Below, in pieces: positions 18,651 through 27,426 of a stretch of 64,000 nt of DNA (positions are counted from its first letter, which is position 1; every line of letters begins with the position of its first letter). The DNA is from Palsa-506 sp963836355 (GTDB taxonomy: Bacteria; Actinomycetota; Actinomycetes; Streptosporangiales; Streptosporangiaceae), in the NCBI GenBank assembly GCA_963836355.1, contig CAWIJO010000010.1, positions 558,001 to 622,000 on the forward strand. The letters are read 5' to 3'. Under the pieces are notes generated by a model that saw only the letters and a program-made list of their open reading frames with translations, was not told the origin of the DNA and did no database searches. The translations under genes and the position numbers were made by a program.

Positions 18651-18944
18651 GCAGCGCAGCCAGCCACGACGAAGCGGCCCGGCAGCGAGAACGGCGCACG
18701 CGAGTGCGCCAACGTCGGGCGGATGGCGACGCCGACGCAGCTCCGAGCTCAACGAGGTGGCGCGCCTGGGTGCTGCGGAGCATCGCCATGCTCGGATGCA
18801 AGCCACCTAAGGACGCTCGCCGCCGACGCGCAGGGCCTCGATCAGCGCGACCGAATCGCCGCTGTCCGCGACACCGCCTGCGACCCATCACGCGCCGAGC
18901 CCGCAACCAGCACCACGACATCGAAGCCTCCATCGTGCGGACGT

Positions 18945-19095
18945 ACCTCGCCCCGCTTCCGCAAATCCGGGCTGCTGCCGGGAATCACATCGAGCCTGGC
19001 GATCTCCTGCGGCGAGGCAGGACAGCTGATCACCGTATTCGGCGTGGGCTACGCCCTGCTGGCACCGCTGCTGGCCAGGCTGGTGCTGACCGGAG
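18945..19095 (+). pseudogene. MFS transporter N-terminal fragment
   Basis: Reads SLAISCGEAGQLITVFGVGY then ALLAPLLARLVLTG, the first-to-second helix region of DHA1/AraJ-like major facilitator transporters. Neither the true start nor the rest of the transporter follows. Confidence 0.55.
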
Positions 19096-19254
19096 GACTT
19101 CTCGTGTTCGCCGCAGCCAAGTCACGGACCGCCAGCCAAATAACCGCAGCGACCACGCCGGCTATCACGGGCCGCAGCAGCGCTCTCCCAACGAGTTCGC
19201 CAATGCGCAGCTCAAGACCTGGCGCGCCGGACACCCGGCAGCCGGATTCAGCGC

Positions 19255-19447
19255 GAATTCATGACCCGGAACCGCCGTCCGGCGACCCCGCGAGCATGGG
19301 CCCAAGCAGGCCGATTCTGCCCCAAGGTGACCTTCCCAGAGTCCAGTCTCCCTGCAGGACAGCGCGAAGCAGGGTGCCCGCACAGCCCGTGAAAGCCGTC
19401 GCCGATCACTCCGGCATAGCCGGACACGGCCACGTATTCCCGGGTCG
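19255..19447. repeat. Diverged flank repeat next to rnpB fragment 3
   Basis: This sequence is recognisably similar to 44015-44206: both have GGCCGATTCYGCCCC, AAGRTGACCTT, GCACCGCGAAGCAGG-like blocks and GGCCACGTATTYCC before the rnpB tail. It must be the DNA that originally lay beyond the rnpB 3' end, copied together with the fragment. Confidence 0.65.
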
Positions 19448-19592
19448 GGCGGCGGGCGAGCTGGCCTGGAGGCCGGGTTCTGTGCACCCGCTTTCGCGGG
19501 CCGGCGGCCATCTATCTGGGACTGCCATTGCTGGCAGCATCCTGCGGTCTACCCGCGAGCTCGGGCGGGCCGCCCTCGAACGCTCGCGCAGG
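19448..19592 (-). ncRNA. rnpB (fragment): RNase P RNA 3'-end fragment 3 (about 145 nt)
   Basis: Same minus-strand 3' region as fragment 2, extended by about 25 bases (GCGCGAGCGTTCGAGGGCGG). It carries several point changes relative to fragments 4 and 5 (CTGGAGG for CTGTAGG, TTTCGC for TCGCGC), two of them in conserved positions. Similarity ends at 19592, where catalase-like coding sequence begins. Confidence 0.87.
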
Positions 19593-19600
19593 CCTGCGCG

Positions 19601-19800
19601 ACCACGATATGCAGTGGGATTTTCTGGACCCTCTCGCCCGAGTCGGCGCACCAGGTGACCTGGCTGATGGGCGACCGCGGCATCCCGCGGACCTGGCGGC
19701 ACATGAACGGCTACGGCTCGCACACCCTCGAGGTCGGCCGGATGATCCTGGACCGCAACCCGGCCGACTACCACGCCGAGATCGAGCAGGCCGCTGGCTG
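19601..19800 (+). pseudogene. Catalase remnant with internal deletion
   Basis: One frame has DHDMQWDF; after a frameshift the other reads TWLMGDRGIPRTWRHMNGYG then SHT, classic monofunctional haem catalase. It jumps directly to VGRMILDRNPADYHAEIEQA, a block that lies some 100-150 residues further on in real catalases. It is a decayed, internally deleted piece of catalase. Confidence 0.8.
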
Positions 19801-19873
19801 TTCCTCGTCTACCCAGCCGACCGGCATTCCGGGCCGGGCAGCCACTCAGAAACCAGCTCAGCGGCTGGTGCTC

Positions 19874-20446
19874 TCAATCATCCCGGTGTGATATCACATC
19901 CCGCACCTTGTCCGCGGCGGCGGCGGCCGGGCCGGTGGCCTTCAGCACGCCCGGGGTTGCCGGAGTGTGCGGATGCGGCCGGGTCGGCGCCTTGTTCTTG
20001 GCCTTTTCCAGCTTGTCTCCGAGTTCGGCGGCCTCTGCTTCGGTCAGGGCTATCCGCAGCCCGGGCCATACCTGCGCCTCCTCGAAGGTGATGTGCTCAC
20101 GGCCGGCGCTGATGAACTTCCCCAGCAGGCCCTCAAACTCCGGGTCGTCCGCATCCGCCTTGTCGAGGCTGGCCAAGACCTCCTTGCCCTCCTGCTCCTG
20201 CCCGATCGCCAGGTCCGCGAGCTGATCGCCATCAGGCAGGCGCTCGCGCACCGTCGGCCAGAAGTACATCTCCTCGGCTGCCTCATGCCGGGACTCCTCG
20301 ATCACCAGGGCCTGCGCCATCTTCTTGCGCAAGGCCAGCTGATCGGCGCTGGCGCCAGTGGCCGCCGTCGGTCCGGCCTCCAACTCCGACAGCATCCGCT
20401 TGACTTCCTCATGGTCCCAGCCCAGGACCTCGAACACGCTCGCCAC
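19874..20446 (-). CDS. Hemerythrin HHE-domain protein
   Basis: 190 residues. Four-helix bundle with likely diiron ligands: His12 in GWDHEEVKRML, His54 and Glu58 in ESRHEAAEEMYFWP, and His/Glu in GREHITFEEAQVWP. After the bundle comes a Pro/Lys/Ala-rich tail (PTRPHPHTPATPG). Proteins of this kind bind O2, NO or iron and serve in oxidative or nitrosative stress. It stands alone, 126 bases downstream of the aldo/keto reductase gene in the same direction. Next to it lies a dead catalase, so the neighbourhood once had a redox theme. Confidence 0.9.
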   Translation of the reverse strand: MASVFEVLGWDHEEVKRMLSELEAGPTAATGASADQLALRKKMAQALVIEESRHEAAEEMYFWPTVRERLPDGDQLADLAIGQEQEGKEVLASLDKADADDPEFEGLLGKFISAGREHITFEEAQVWPGLRIALTEAEAAELGDKLEKAKNKAPTRPHPHTPATPGVLKATGPAAAAADKVRDVISHRDD

Positions 20447-20571
20447 GATTCCTCCATGTACTCAAAGCAGATGGTGAGCCGACGACATCCACTGCCCCCT
20501 GGCGCGACGGCGAAACGGCGAAGGCTGCCCACGATGAGTTGGTCTGCTCGCGGGCTGCTCGGCGGTTGCAC

Positions 20572-21450
20572 TCAGGTTTCGGGGATCTCGCGGCCGAAGG
20601 CTTGGAGGGTGATGGCGTCCGGCTCGGGCCCGCCGCGACGGCCGGTGTCCAGGACGTCGATCGCGGTGATCTCGTCCGCGGACAGCTCGAAGTCGAAGAC
20701 GTTGATGTTCTCGGCGATGCGGTTGGGCTTGGTGGACTTGGGGATCACCGAGCGTCCGTGTTGCAGGCCCCAGCGCAGCATCACCTGGGCGGGGGTCTTG
20801 TCATGGGTTGCGGCAATTTCTGCGATGACCGGGTCGGCGAGGGTGCTGCCGTGGCTACCGTCGCGGTAGAAGGTGATCCCGCCGATCGGTGACCAAGCCT
20901 GGGTGAGGATGCCGTGCTCGGCACCGAAGTCCTGCACCTGTGGCTGCGCGAAGTAGGGGTGGACCGCGATCTGGTTGACCGCGGGCACCACCGTCGCGCG
21001 GTCCAGCAGCCTGCTGAGGTGGCCGGCCATGAAGTTGCTGACGCCGATGGCTCGGACCTTGCCGTCAGCGAGCAGCGTCTCCAGCGCCCGGTAGGCCTCC
21101 AGGGTCTTTTCGAACTCCGACGGGAGAGCCTGGTGGAGGATCAGCAGGTCGATCTGATCGACGCCGAGCTTGCGCGCACTCTTTTCAAAACCATGCAGGG
21201 TCTTGTCGTATCCGTAGTCGCTGATCCAAATCTTGGTCTCGGCAAAGACCTCCGGCCGCTCGAGGCCTGAGTTCCGGATAGCCTCGCCCACTTGCTGCTC
21301 GTTGCCGTACGCCGCGGCCGTGTCCACGTGCTGGTAGCCGTCAGCGAGCGCCGTCTCGACGGCGACCCTCGTCTCCTCCGGCGGCGTCTGGAAGACCCCA
21401 AGACCGAGAGCAGGCAGGTCGACACCGTTATTCAAGGTCACGAAGTCCAT
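20572..21450 (-). CDS. Aldo/keto reductase
   Basis: 292 residues, normal family length. NADPH-dependent reductase of the AKR superfamily with the catalytic tetrad visible: Asp43 and Tyr48 (DTAAAYGNE), Lys73 (ETKIW) and His106 (LLILHQALP). The C-terminal cofactor-binding block is SVIPKSTKPNRIAENINVFD. It resembles 2,5-diketo-D-gluconate reductase-type enzymes, but the natural substrate cannot be read from sequence. Monocistronic by spacing and intact. Confidence 0.93.
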   Translation of the reverse strand: MDFVTLNNGVDLPALGLGVFQTPPEETRVAVETALADGYQHVDTAAAYGNEQQVGEAIRNSGLERPEVFAETKIWISDYGYDKTLHGFEKSARKLGVDQIDLLILHQALPSEFEKTLEAYRALETLLADGKVRAIGVSNFMAGHLSRLLDRATVVPAVNQIAVHPYFAQPQVQDFGAEHGILTQAWSPIGGITFYRDGSHGSTLADPVIAEIAATHDKTPAQVMLRWGLQHGRSVIPKSTKPNRIAENINVFDFELSADEITAIDVLDTGRRGGPEPDAITLQAFGREIPET

Positions 21451-21576
21451 GCCTCAACCGTAGGCCCCGGGACCAGGTCGGAGCAGGCACTGCCGTTACG
21501 CCTCTTGACCGATCTAAATCGCAACACGCACGCCGCTCTTGCTGCGGAGGTGCTGGCCGGTGGCTTGCAGTGACTA

Positions 21577-21898
21577 GGCCTGTCTGCCAGGCGGGGCCTC
21601 GTCCGCCGCCCCGGAGTCTTCCGGGTTGTACACGCCGACCACCCTGATGCGGCCGGTGGCCCGGACGATCTCGACCAGCTTGTCGAGCACCATCTCCGGG
21701 TGCTCCTGGCCGGCGGCGTCGTGGGCCTGGTAGCCGACTGCCTAGACTCCGCAATCCACCCCGGCCCCGTCGGTAGCGTCGGTGATCACCTGGACGGGGT
21801 CGGCGTCGGCGAAGTTGACCGGGGTCGTGCCGTAAGGCCGGCCAGCGCAAGCCGGTCCGGTTCCTTGTCCACTACGAAGCTGCGCGCCGGGGATACCA
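21577..21898 (-). pseudogene. Glutathione-independent formaldehyde dehydrogenase remnant
   Basis: Minus strand, in more than one frame: VVDKEPDRLALA, FADADPVQVITDATDGAGVD, then after an in-frame TAG AVGYQAHDAAGQEHPEMVLD and KLVEIVRATGRIRVVGVYNP to a stop. These are C-terminal blocks of the zinc-dependent formaldehyde dehydrogenase (PFDH) family. The catalytic N-terminal domain is missing. Confidence 0.75.
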
Positions 21899-22302
21899 CT
21901 ATCTGCTAGACGTACGGCGGCATGCCTGCACGGCCTCAGCGGTACTGTCGTAAATGGAAAATAGCTTGCCCACGCCTGCTATATCGAAGATTCTGCGGGT
22001 CCTGCGAGACGGGGCGGCCAGCGCAAGAGCGCCCCGGTCGGTCGAGTAGCCGGGGGGTGAGACTCCCCCCGGCTACTCGACGCCCCGGTCGGCCCGCACG
22101 CGACGCCAGACACCGATCAGCACGGCAATGCCCGTTGAATCAATGAACTCGACGTCACCGAGGTTCACAACAAGCCCGTCATGGCCTCGGCGGCGATAGC
22201 AAGGAGGCGGTCACGCAGCGCACCGCTAGTAAGCACGTCGATCTCGCCATTCACGTCAATAACCGCGACATCGTCTTCGAGCCGGTATCCGGGTTGATCC
22301 AT
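21899..22302 (-). pseudogene. STAS-domain anti-sigma-factor antagonist, disrupted
   Basis: From ATG 22302: DQPGYRLEDDVAVIDVNGEI, DVLTSGALRDRLLAIAAE, a one-base frameshift, then GLVVNLGDVEFIDSTGIAVL and IGVWRRVRADRG. The phospho-acceptor Ser lies in DSTGI. A 41-bp palindrome with a 10-bp direct repeat then intrudes. Removing these 51 bases joins ADRG in frame to ALALAAPSRRTRRIFDIAGV and GKLFSIYDSTAEAVQACRRT, the rest of the STAS fold. It would have controlled an anti-sigma factor by partner switching. Confidence 0.85.
22031..22091. mobile_element. 41-bp perfect palindrome flanked by 10-bp direct repeats
   Basis: GTCGAGTAGCCGGGGGG at 22041-22057 and its exact reverse complement at 22065-22081 surround a seven-base loop (TGAGACT). 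The sequence GCCCCGGTCG occurs immediately on both sides (22031-22040 and 22082-22091). The element interrupts the STAS gene, and its precise removal restores the protein. This is the signature of a tiny transposed palindrome or the fused ends of a larger deleted element. Confidence 0.85.
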
Positions 22303-22656
22303 TGCACCAGCTGCACTTACTCATGGGCACTCCAAAAATCCTGAGCGTTAGCGAAACGGGCCGCCTTCGCCCGGGTACGCAACTGCACAGCCCGCTGCCC
22401 CCGCCGCCGCGGACGGCCAGGCAGTGACGGCCCTTGGACTAAAGCAGGCGAGGTGGCGGAACCGGAGAGCGCTTAACCACCGCGGCAAGTGCCCAGGGCG
22501 AAAGGCCTCAACCAAACTGGCGGCCGGTCCCGAGCCTCGCGGGTCGGCTGCCAAGCCGCGAGTTCTTCGGCGCGGGCAGCCGCGGAGCTTGACGTCGCGG
22601 TTCTGCGAGGCGGACCGCCGGACGTGAGCACGCATCCATGTGTCCCACGTCGCGCC
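22303..22656. other. Gene-poor stretch
   Basis: Contains the upstream region of the STAS gene and no coding frame with motifs. Nothing else recognised. Confidence 0.4.
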
Positions 22657-22770
22657 ATGCCGACCTTGCCTGAACCTTCCCCCGCGCCGGTCATCCTCGA
22701 CACCGACGTCGCGTCCCGTTTCGTCAATGGCCTGCTGCCACTGACGCTCGCCGCGCGGCTGGCCGGCCGG
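22657..22770 (+). pseudogene. VapC-like PIN-domain toxin fragment
   Basis: ATG 22657 then PAPVILDTDVASRFVNGLLP and LTLAARLAGRQ. This is the first strand and helix of a PIN-domain ribonuclease, with the first catalytic Asp in LDTD. The usual ITFVTxGEL continuation is absent and unrelated sequence follows. No VapB antitoxin was seen beside it. Confidence 0.55.
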
Positions 22771-22929
22771 CAGTACTCGCCGATCCAGATGACCCCGGAG
22801 ATGTCGCTGGACGCGGCAATGCCCAGCGCTGGTGCCGTTGCTGGCATCAAGATGTTTATCCAGGGCTTGAGCGTGGGTATCTCCGCATTCTGTGCTGCTC
22901 CAGACCCGGCGGCAGAAATTTTGCCCTGG

Positions 22930-24892
22930 AGGCCGACCCTGGTGGTTAATTCTGGCTTATGCGGCGAGGCCGAGTTCGAGGCGTGCCAGGTGGCTGGTTC
23001 GCTGCCGGTCCAGCGGGGTGCCGGTCCAGTAGGCGTGCAGCCGGAGGAGGTTGAGCGCGCAGGCCATGTAGACGTGGTCGAGGCGGGTTTTCGGTAGGCC
23101 GCGGTAGCGTGCGCGCCGTGCGCCGTGGCTGGCGGCCTGGTGCATGGTGCCTTCGACGCCGGCGCGGCGCGCGTAGTCAGCCTGGAAGCCGATCGTGGTT
23201 TCCGCGGTCCGGGCGGCGGCCTGGGCTTCGGCCAGGTCGCGGGGCAGCAGCGAGAGCTGCCGTCGCCTGCCGGTGGTGCACTGGCCGCGGGCCGGGCAGG
23301 GGCCGCAGTCGCCGGCGGAGAAGGTGGCCACGATCGCGTCCTTGCCCCTTTGGGCGCATGGCGTCCAGGACGCTGATGTCTTTCCCTGCGGGCAGGTGAC
23401 GGTCTTGTGGTCGTAGTCGACGGCGAAGTCGGCGCGGGCGTAGCCGTGGCCGGCGCGGGCTTGTGCGGAGGTGTCGGCCAGCAGCGGCCCGACCAGCGCG
23501 ATGCCGTGCCGGGCGGCCTCGGCGACCACCAGGGCGGCGCTGAGGTAGCCCGAATCCAGGTAGTGCCGGCCGGGTGTCAGGTTCCTGGCCGCGAGCGCGT
23601 CATGGACCGGCTCGGTCATTTGGTTGTCGGTCACTGTGGCGTCGGTGGTGGCCACGTTGGTGATCAGGTTCGGGAAGCACGCCTGAGCGCAGCCCTTGCG
23701 ATGCCCGCCGACGCCGCCTGCGGCCCTGTCAGCGGCGGCCGTGCCGGTGGTTGCCGGATCGGGACGGCAGGTGCACGCCGGCGCGTCGTCGCAGGTCTCG
23801 CTGACGTGCAGCTTGTAGCCCAGCCAGAACTCCTCGCGCTTGACGCCCCACCGGGCGTCAGTGTCATACGGTGAGGCGATCCGCAGGTGCCCGGGCGGGA
23901 GACCATCGCCCTCAGGCTCCTTCTCCCGCCGCCTGATCACCTCCCGCCCGTCCTCGGTGACGGTGCGGGCGTAGTTCTGCAGCAGCACGATCCGCAGCGT
24001 GCCGATCGCCGGGAGCTCGCGCAGCCACGATGGCGCTGCCGCGTCATAGACGGCCTCCAGAAGCCGGTACCCGTCGCGGGCGTAGGCGATCGCCAGCTCA
24101 TCGCGCCTGGCCTGGGAGACCGGGGGCCGCCAGGAGGTCATCGGGGTGCCGTAACGGCGGGCCCAATCGGGCACGCAGACCCGCTGCTCCAGCCAGTCCG
24201 GGTGCGCCGCCGCCAGCGCCTCCAGCGCGGCCCGCACGCTTTCCCCCGCCAGTTCCAGCCGGTTCAGCGCCGCCACCGCCGCGATCACGTGGGCGGAGTC
24301 GGTGCGCTGCTTGCCGCCCGCCTTCACCAGGCCCGCAGATACCAGGCGTTCTAGCAGTGCGTCCAGCACTACCTGCTCCAGGCCGCCGGCGGCGACCCGG
24401 GCACGGAACTCGCTCAGCACCGAATGGTCAAAGCCCGGGTCGCCGCCGGCCAGGCCCAGCGCGTACTTCCAGTCGATCCGGGTGCGCACCGCCTCGGCGG
24501 CCTGACGGCCGGCGAGGTTCTCCGCCTCCTGGAAGATCGTCACCAGCGCCAGGCGCGAGGGCGGCCAGCCCGGCTTGCCGCGCACCCCGCAGGCGCCCGC
24601 GAACTGCTCATCGGCCAGCCACGCGCCGAGCTTGCCGCGCACCAGCACCGGCAGCGGACGCTCACGCTTGCCCCGGTACATCGAGGCGATATCCGCAGCG
24701 ACCTGCGGATCCGGCTCCGGCCACGGCTGCGGCACGACAGACATCACAAGCTCCAGTCTGCGGCCTGCACGGGGGAAGGGGGACGCGGGGGAAGAAGGCC
24801 GCAGCGCGATCATGCTGAATACAAGATCCAAAGTCAGTGCGCCACGCAGGGCGCGCTCAGACTCCCACGGAATTAACCACCAGGGTCGAGGC
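22930..24892 (-). mobile_element. IS1182-family insertion sequence with 4-bp target duplication
   Basis: Inverted repeats CGACCCTGGTGGTTAATTC at 22934-22952 and its exact reverse complement at 24870-24888 frame one transposase gene. AGGC occurs directly outside both ends (22930-22933 and 24889-24892), a plausible target duplication. The element looks complete and recent. Confidence 0.85.
22957..24744 (-). CDS. IS1182-family transposase
   Basis: 595 residues from the ATG of MSVVPQPWPEPDPQVAADIA; the frame stays open further upstream, but that part lies outside the coding composition. Landmarks: DUF772-type N-terminus (ENLAGRQAAEAVRTRIDWKY, FDHSVLSEFRARV), GGKQRTDSAHVIAAV (first Asp of the DDE triad), a Cys-rich insertion around HVSETCDDAPACTC, HYLDSGYLSA, and the C-terminal GVEGTMHQAASHGARRARYR containing the Glu. 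Cys clusters CPQG...CGPCPARGQC form the DDE_Tnp_1_6-type zinc region. It should move the element that carries it. Confidence 0.93.
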   Translation of the reverse strand: MSVVPQPWPEPDPQVAADIASMYRGKRERPLPVLVRGKLGAWLADEQFAGACGVRGKPGWPPSRLALVTIFQEAENLAGRQAAEAVRTRIDWKYALGLAGGDPGFDHSVLSEFRARVAAGGLEQVVLDALLERLVSAGLVKAGGKQRTDSAHVIAAVAALNRLELAGESVRAALEALAAAHPDWLEQRVCVPDWARRYGTPMTSWRPPVSQARRDELAIAYARDGYRLLEAVYDAAAPSWLRELPAIGTLRIVLLQNYARTVTEDGREVIRRREKEPEGDGLPPGHLRIASPYDTDARWGVKREEFWLGYKLHVSETCDDAPACTCRPDPATTGTAAADRAAGGVGGHRKGCAQACFPNLITNVATTDATVTDNQMTEPVHDALAARNLTPGRHYLDSGYLSAALVVAEAARHGIALVGPLLADTSAQARAGHGYARADFAVDYDHKTVTCPQGKTSASWTPCAQRGKDAIVATFSAGDCGPCPARGQCTTGRRRQLSLLPRDLAEAQAAARTAETTIGFQADYARRAGVEGTMHQAASHGARRARYRGLPKTRLDHVYMACALNLLRLHAYWTGTPLDRQRTSHLARLELGLAA

Positions 24893-25015
24893 CTGGTGAG
24901 TAACTCGGATGTGCACGCTGCCACTACGACGGTTCCTGCTGCTGGCGAGCCGGGCCATGGCCTGGGTGCTGTTCTGCGGCGCCAGTGGCCGCCGATGGTC
25001 GAGGGCCAGGCAGAC

Positions 25016-25162
25016 GTGTTTGAGATCATCTGCTTCGACTGTGGCGACGATCCCGGCCTCGCCTACTGCGAGGTCTCATCCCGGCTGCAGGGGGTCCGCG
25101 GCTCCCGCACGGCCGAGGCGGCCCTGGCTGCATTCCACAAGCACCTCGAATGGGCTGGCTAA
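25016..25162 (+). CDS. Small conserved Cys-containing protein, 48 residues
   Basis: From GTG 25016 it reads FEIICFDCGDDPGLAYCEVS then SRLQGVRGSRTAEAALAAFH and KHLEWAG. The CxxCGDDPGLxYxEVxxRLQxxRG pattern is shared by short uncharacterised actinobacterial proteins. No clear ribosome site, so this may be the tail of a lost longer frame. Function unknown. Confidence 0.5.
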   Translation: MFEIICFDCGDDPGLAYCEVSSRLQGVRGSRTAEAALAAFHKHLEWAG

Positions 25163-25484
25163 ACGGCTCGCTCCGGGGACCGTGCGCGGTCCCGCTCACC
25201 CGGGCCGTGGGGGCTCCCGGGGAGTATGAGCGGGGCCGCTCACCCGCGTCGTACCGGGCCGTTCACTTCCGTTTCCGGTCTTGTACCGCTCGAATACTCG
25301 ATTGGCGGTTGACCTTCATTGTCGTCAGGCTGAACGCGGTGATGGCTTGGCCGAGGTATTCCCATCACGCCCGCGACCTTCCTGGCCTGGCCCCGCAGGC
25401 TGACAGGGAGGAAAGTACGACACGCGATGAGTCGGCTCGTTGCCCGGGGCGCTGCACGGCGAGATGAGCGTCTTCTTCGGTTTG
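25163..25484. other. Gene-poor stretch
   Basis: No supported gene on either strand; no hairpin or repeat stands out. Confidence 0.45.
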
Positions 25485-26714
25485 TCATGGCGGCTGCGTG
25501 CCCGGTGGCTGGCGCCGGAAGGTGAGCAGGGCGATATCGTCGCGAGCTGGCTCGCGGCCTACCAGGGCTCCCATCACAGCGGAACAGACAGCCTCCGGCG
25601 GCCCTGCCGTCACCGCCTGGCACAGCCGGGCCAGGCCTTCGTCAATCGGCTGGTCTGGGCGCTCGATCAGGCCGTCGGTGTAAAGGCACAGGACGCTTCC
25701 CGGCGCGATCTTCACAGTGGTTACCTGCCGCCGCGCGTCGGCGGCGACGCCGATCATCAGGCCGGCCGCGATGTCCGGCAGCCCTGCGGGCTGCCCCGGA
25801 GATGCGAGGACGGGCGGAAGGTGCCCGGCCGATGAGATGTGCACCCGGTCCAGCGCCGGGTCGAATACCGCGTACAGCACGGTGGCCAGGGCGCTGGGCT
25901 CGAAGTGCTGCATCTTGCGGTCCAGCCGGTCGAGGACCTCGGCGGGATCATGGGCTTGTAGGGCGTAGGCGCGCAGCGCGCTGCGCATCCGTCCCATCAC
26001 CACCGCTGCCGGCAGGCCAGAGCCAGCCACGTCGCCGACCACCAGGCACAGCTCCCTCGATGGGAGGGTGAACACGTCATACCAGTCACCCCCGACCGCG
26101 CCGCTGCCCGCAACATAGCGGGCGGCCATCTCCGCTCCGGTGACGCCCGGGAGCGCGGACGGCAGCAGGCTCCGCTGCAGTGCCGCCGCCGCGATGCGGT
26201 CGTCCCGGGTCATCAGCGATTGCACGGCCGTCGCTGCCCTGTCCGCGGCAAGCTGCAGCAGCTCAGTGTCCTGGGCGGTGAATTCGCGGGGCGTCAGCGA
26301 GCCGACATGCAGGACGCCGATCACCCGGCCGCCAGCGACCAGCGGCACGCCCATCAAGGTGCTGATCCCCTTCGCCAGCAGGATCGGGTTCAGCACAGTC
26401 GTGGGATCGACGCGATCGATGATCACCGGCCTGTGCTCGGCGGCAATGCGCCCGGCAAAACCCCTGCCAACCGGGATGCGCACGCCCTGGCGCACCTCCT
26501 CCTCCAGCCCGGCAGCCGCCGTGGCGATCAGCTGCCCAGACGAATAGTCCACCAGCAGCACCGCGGCCGTGTCGGCCTGCAAGACGTCCTTCGTGCGGTC
26601 AAGCAGCTCAGCCAGGAAATCATGATCATCAAGGCGGGACAGCGCGGCATCCGTGACCGCCTGGATGTCCCGCAACCTGTCCTCAGCGGGGACGGGCCCG
26701 GTATGCGCCGTCAT
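25485..26714 (-). CDS. GAF-domain PP2C (SpoIIE/RsbU-like) protein phosphatase
   Basis: 409 residues from ATG 26714, chosen because GGGAGG lies seven bases upstream (a GTG at 26729 would overlap that site). Residues 20-165 form a GAF sensor domain (TDAALSRLDDHDFLAELLDR, VPLVAGGRVIGVLHVGSL). The rest is a SpoIIE-type phosphatase: LPGVTGAEMAARYVAGSGAV, GGDWYDVF with metal-binding Asp, LVVGDVAGSGLPAAVVMGRM, YAVFDPALDRVHISSAGHLP and LYTDGLIERPD. Such enzymes dephosphorylate STAS-domain antagonists to release sigma factors. A broken STAS gene lies 3.2 kb away, but a direct link is not shown. Confidence 0.94.
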   Translation of the reverse strand: MTAHTGPVPAEDRLRDIQAVTDAALSRLDDHDFLAELLDRTKDVLQADTAAVLLVDYSSGQLIATAAAGLEEEVRQGVRIPVGRGFAGRIAAEHRPVIIDRVDPTTVLNPILLAKGISTLMGVPLVAGGRVIGVLHVGSLTPREFTAQDTELLQLAADRAATAVQSLMTRDDRIAAAALQRSLLPSALPGVTGAEMAARYVAGSGAVGGDWYDVFTLPSRELCLVVGDVAGSGLPAAVVMGRMRSALRAYALQAHDPAEVLDRLDRKMQHFEPSALATVLYAVFDPALDRVHISSAGHLPPVLASPGQPAGLPDIAAGLMIGVAADARRQVTTVKIAPGSVLCLYTDGLIERPDQPIDEGLARLCQAVTAGPPEAVCSAVMGALVGREPARDDIALLTFRRQPPGTQPP

Positions 26715-26729
26715 CTTGATGCCTCCCAC

Positions 26730-27426
26730 CTGCCAGGCTCAGCGCCCGGTCTAGCAGAGGTCCCGTAAACGCCAGCCGGGGCCAGAAGCACCGGCTGCCT
26801 TCTCAGCCGTGATCGCAAGCGTATAGACCTGCGGCTATCAGCAGCTAGAGCCTTCAGCATCCCCCGGTAACGAGTCTCAGCTAGGCCAGGCGTCCAGGGG
26901 CACGTTCGGGGCACCGTTGCGTTGTGCCATTCCTGTGCGCGTCAGGGCATGATCACTCAAATGCCGCGCTGGTCAGATGGCGGTTGTGTGGACGGCCAGC
27001 AGGATCTGCGCAGTGACGGTCACGAAGCCGACGCCCAGCCCGTGACGGCCACGGCGGCCATACTCGGTTGGCACTGCGGCGGACGCCGGGGAAACGGCCG
27101 AGCGACGTGACGATGTGTGAGATGCCCCCACCGAAGACCATCCGCCAACAGCGGCGGCTGCTCGCTATCAGGCCAGACACCGCCACCATGGTGCTCGGGC
27201 TCAACCAGTCTGCCCTCTCGGCCTGAGCTCGCTTTGCGCCTGACACCTCGGCTCGGGGCAGGCATGGCAACAAAGGCCGAATTGGCGCGGCAAAAGGTTC
27301 GGCAGTCGACAGATTAGTACTTGCCTACTGGGACTGGCGGCGTTTGAGGCCCTGGGCCTCGGGCAGGCGGGAAAACCTGGGCACGGACCGTGCCTGGCCG
27401 AGCCTACGAGAGTAAAGGGGCCTTGC
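26730..27426. other. Gene-poor stretch with a short copy of the ISAs1 target
   Basis: No convincing gene. Around 26989-27045 the sequence CTGCGCAGTGACGGTCACGA is almost identical to the left flank of the ISAs1 element (3096-3115), and the matching continues in the right flank after 7299. On the minus strand both could encode VGFVTVTAQILL-like residues, perhaps from a transporter. This is a decayed duplicate. Confidence 0.45.

Noticed and set aside
22440..22520. tRNA-like stretch (GGTGGCGGAACCGG...)
   Set aside because: No cloverleaf, T-loop GTTCGAxxC or anticodon arm can be formed; no tRNA was found in the window.
24745..25029. N-terminal extension of the IS1182 transposase
   Set aside because: It runs through the inverted repeat and out of the element; the family start is at 24744.
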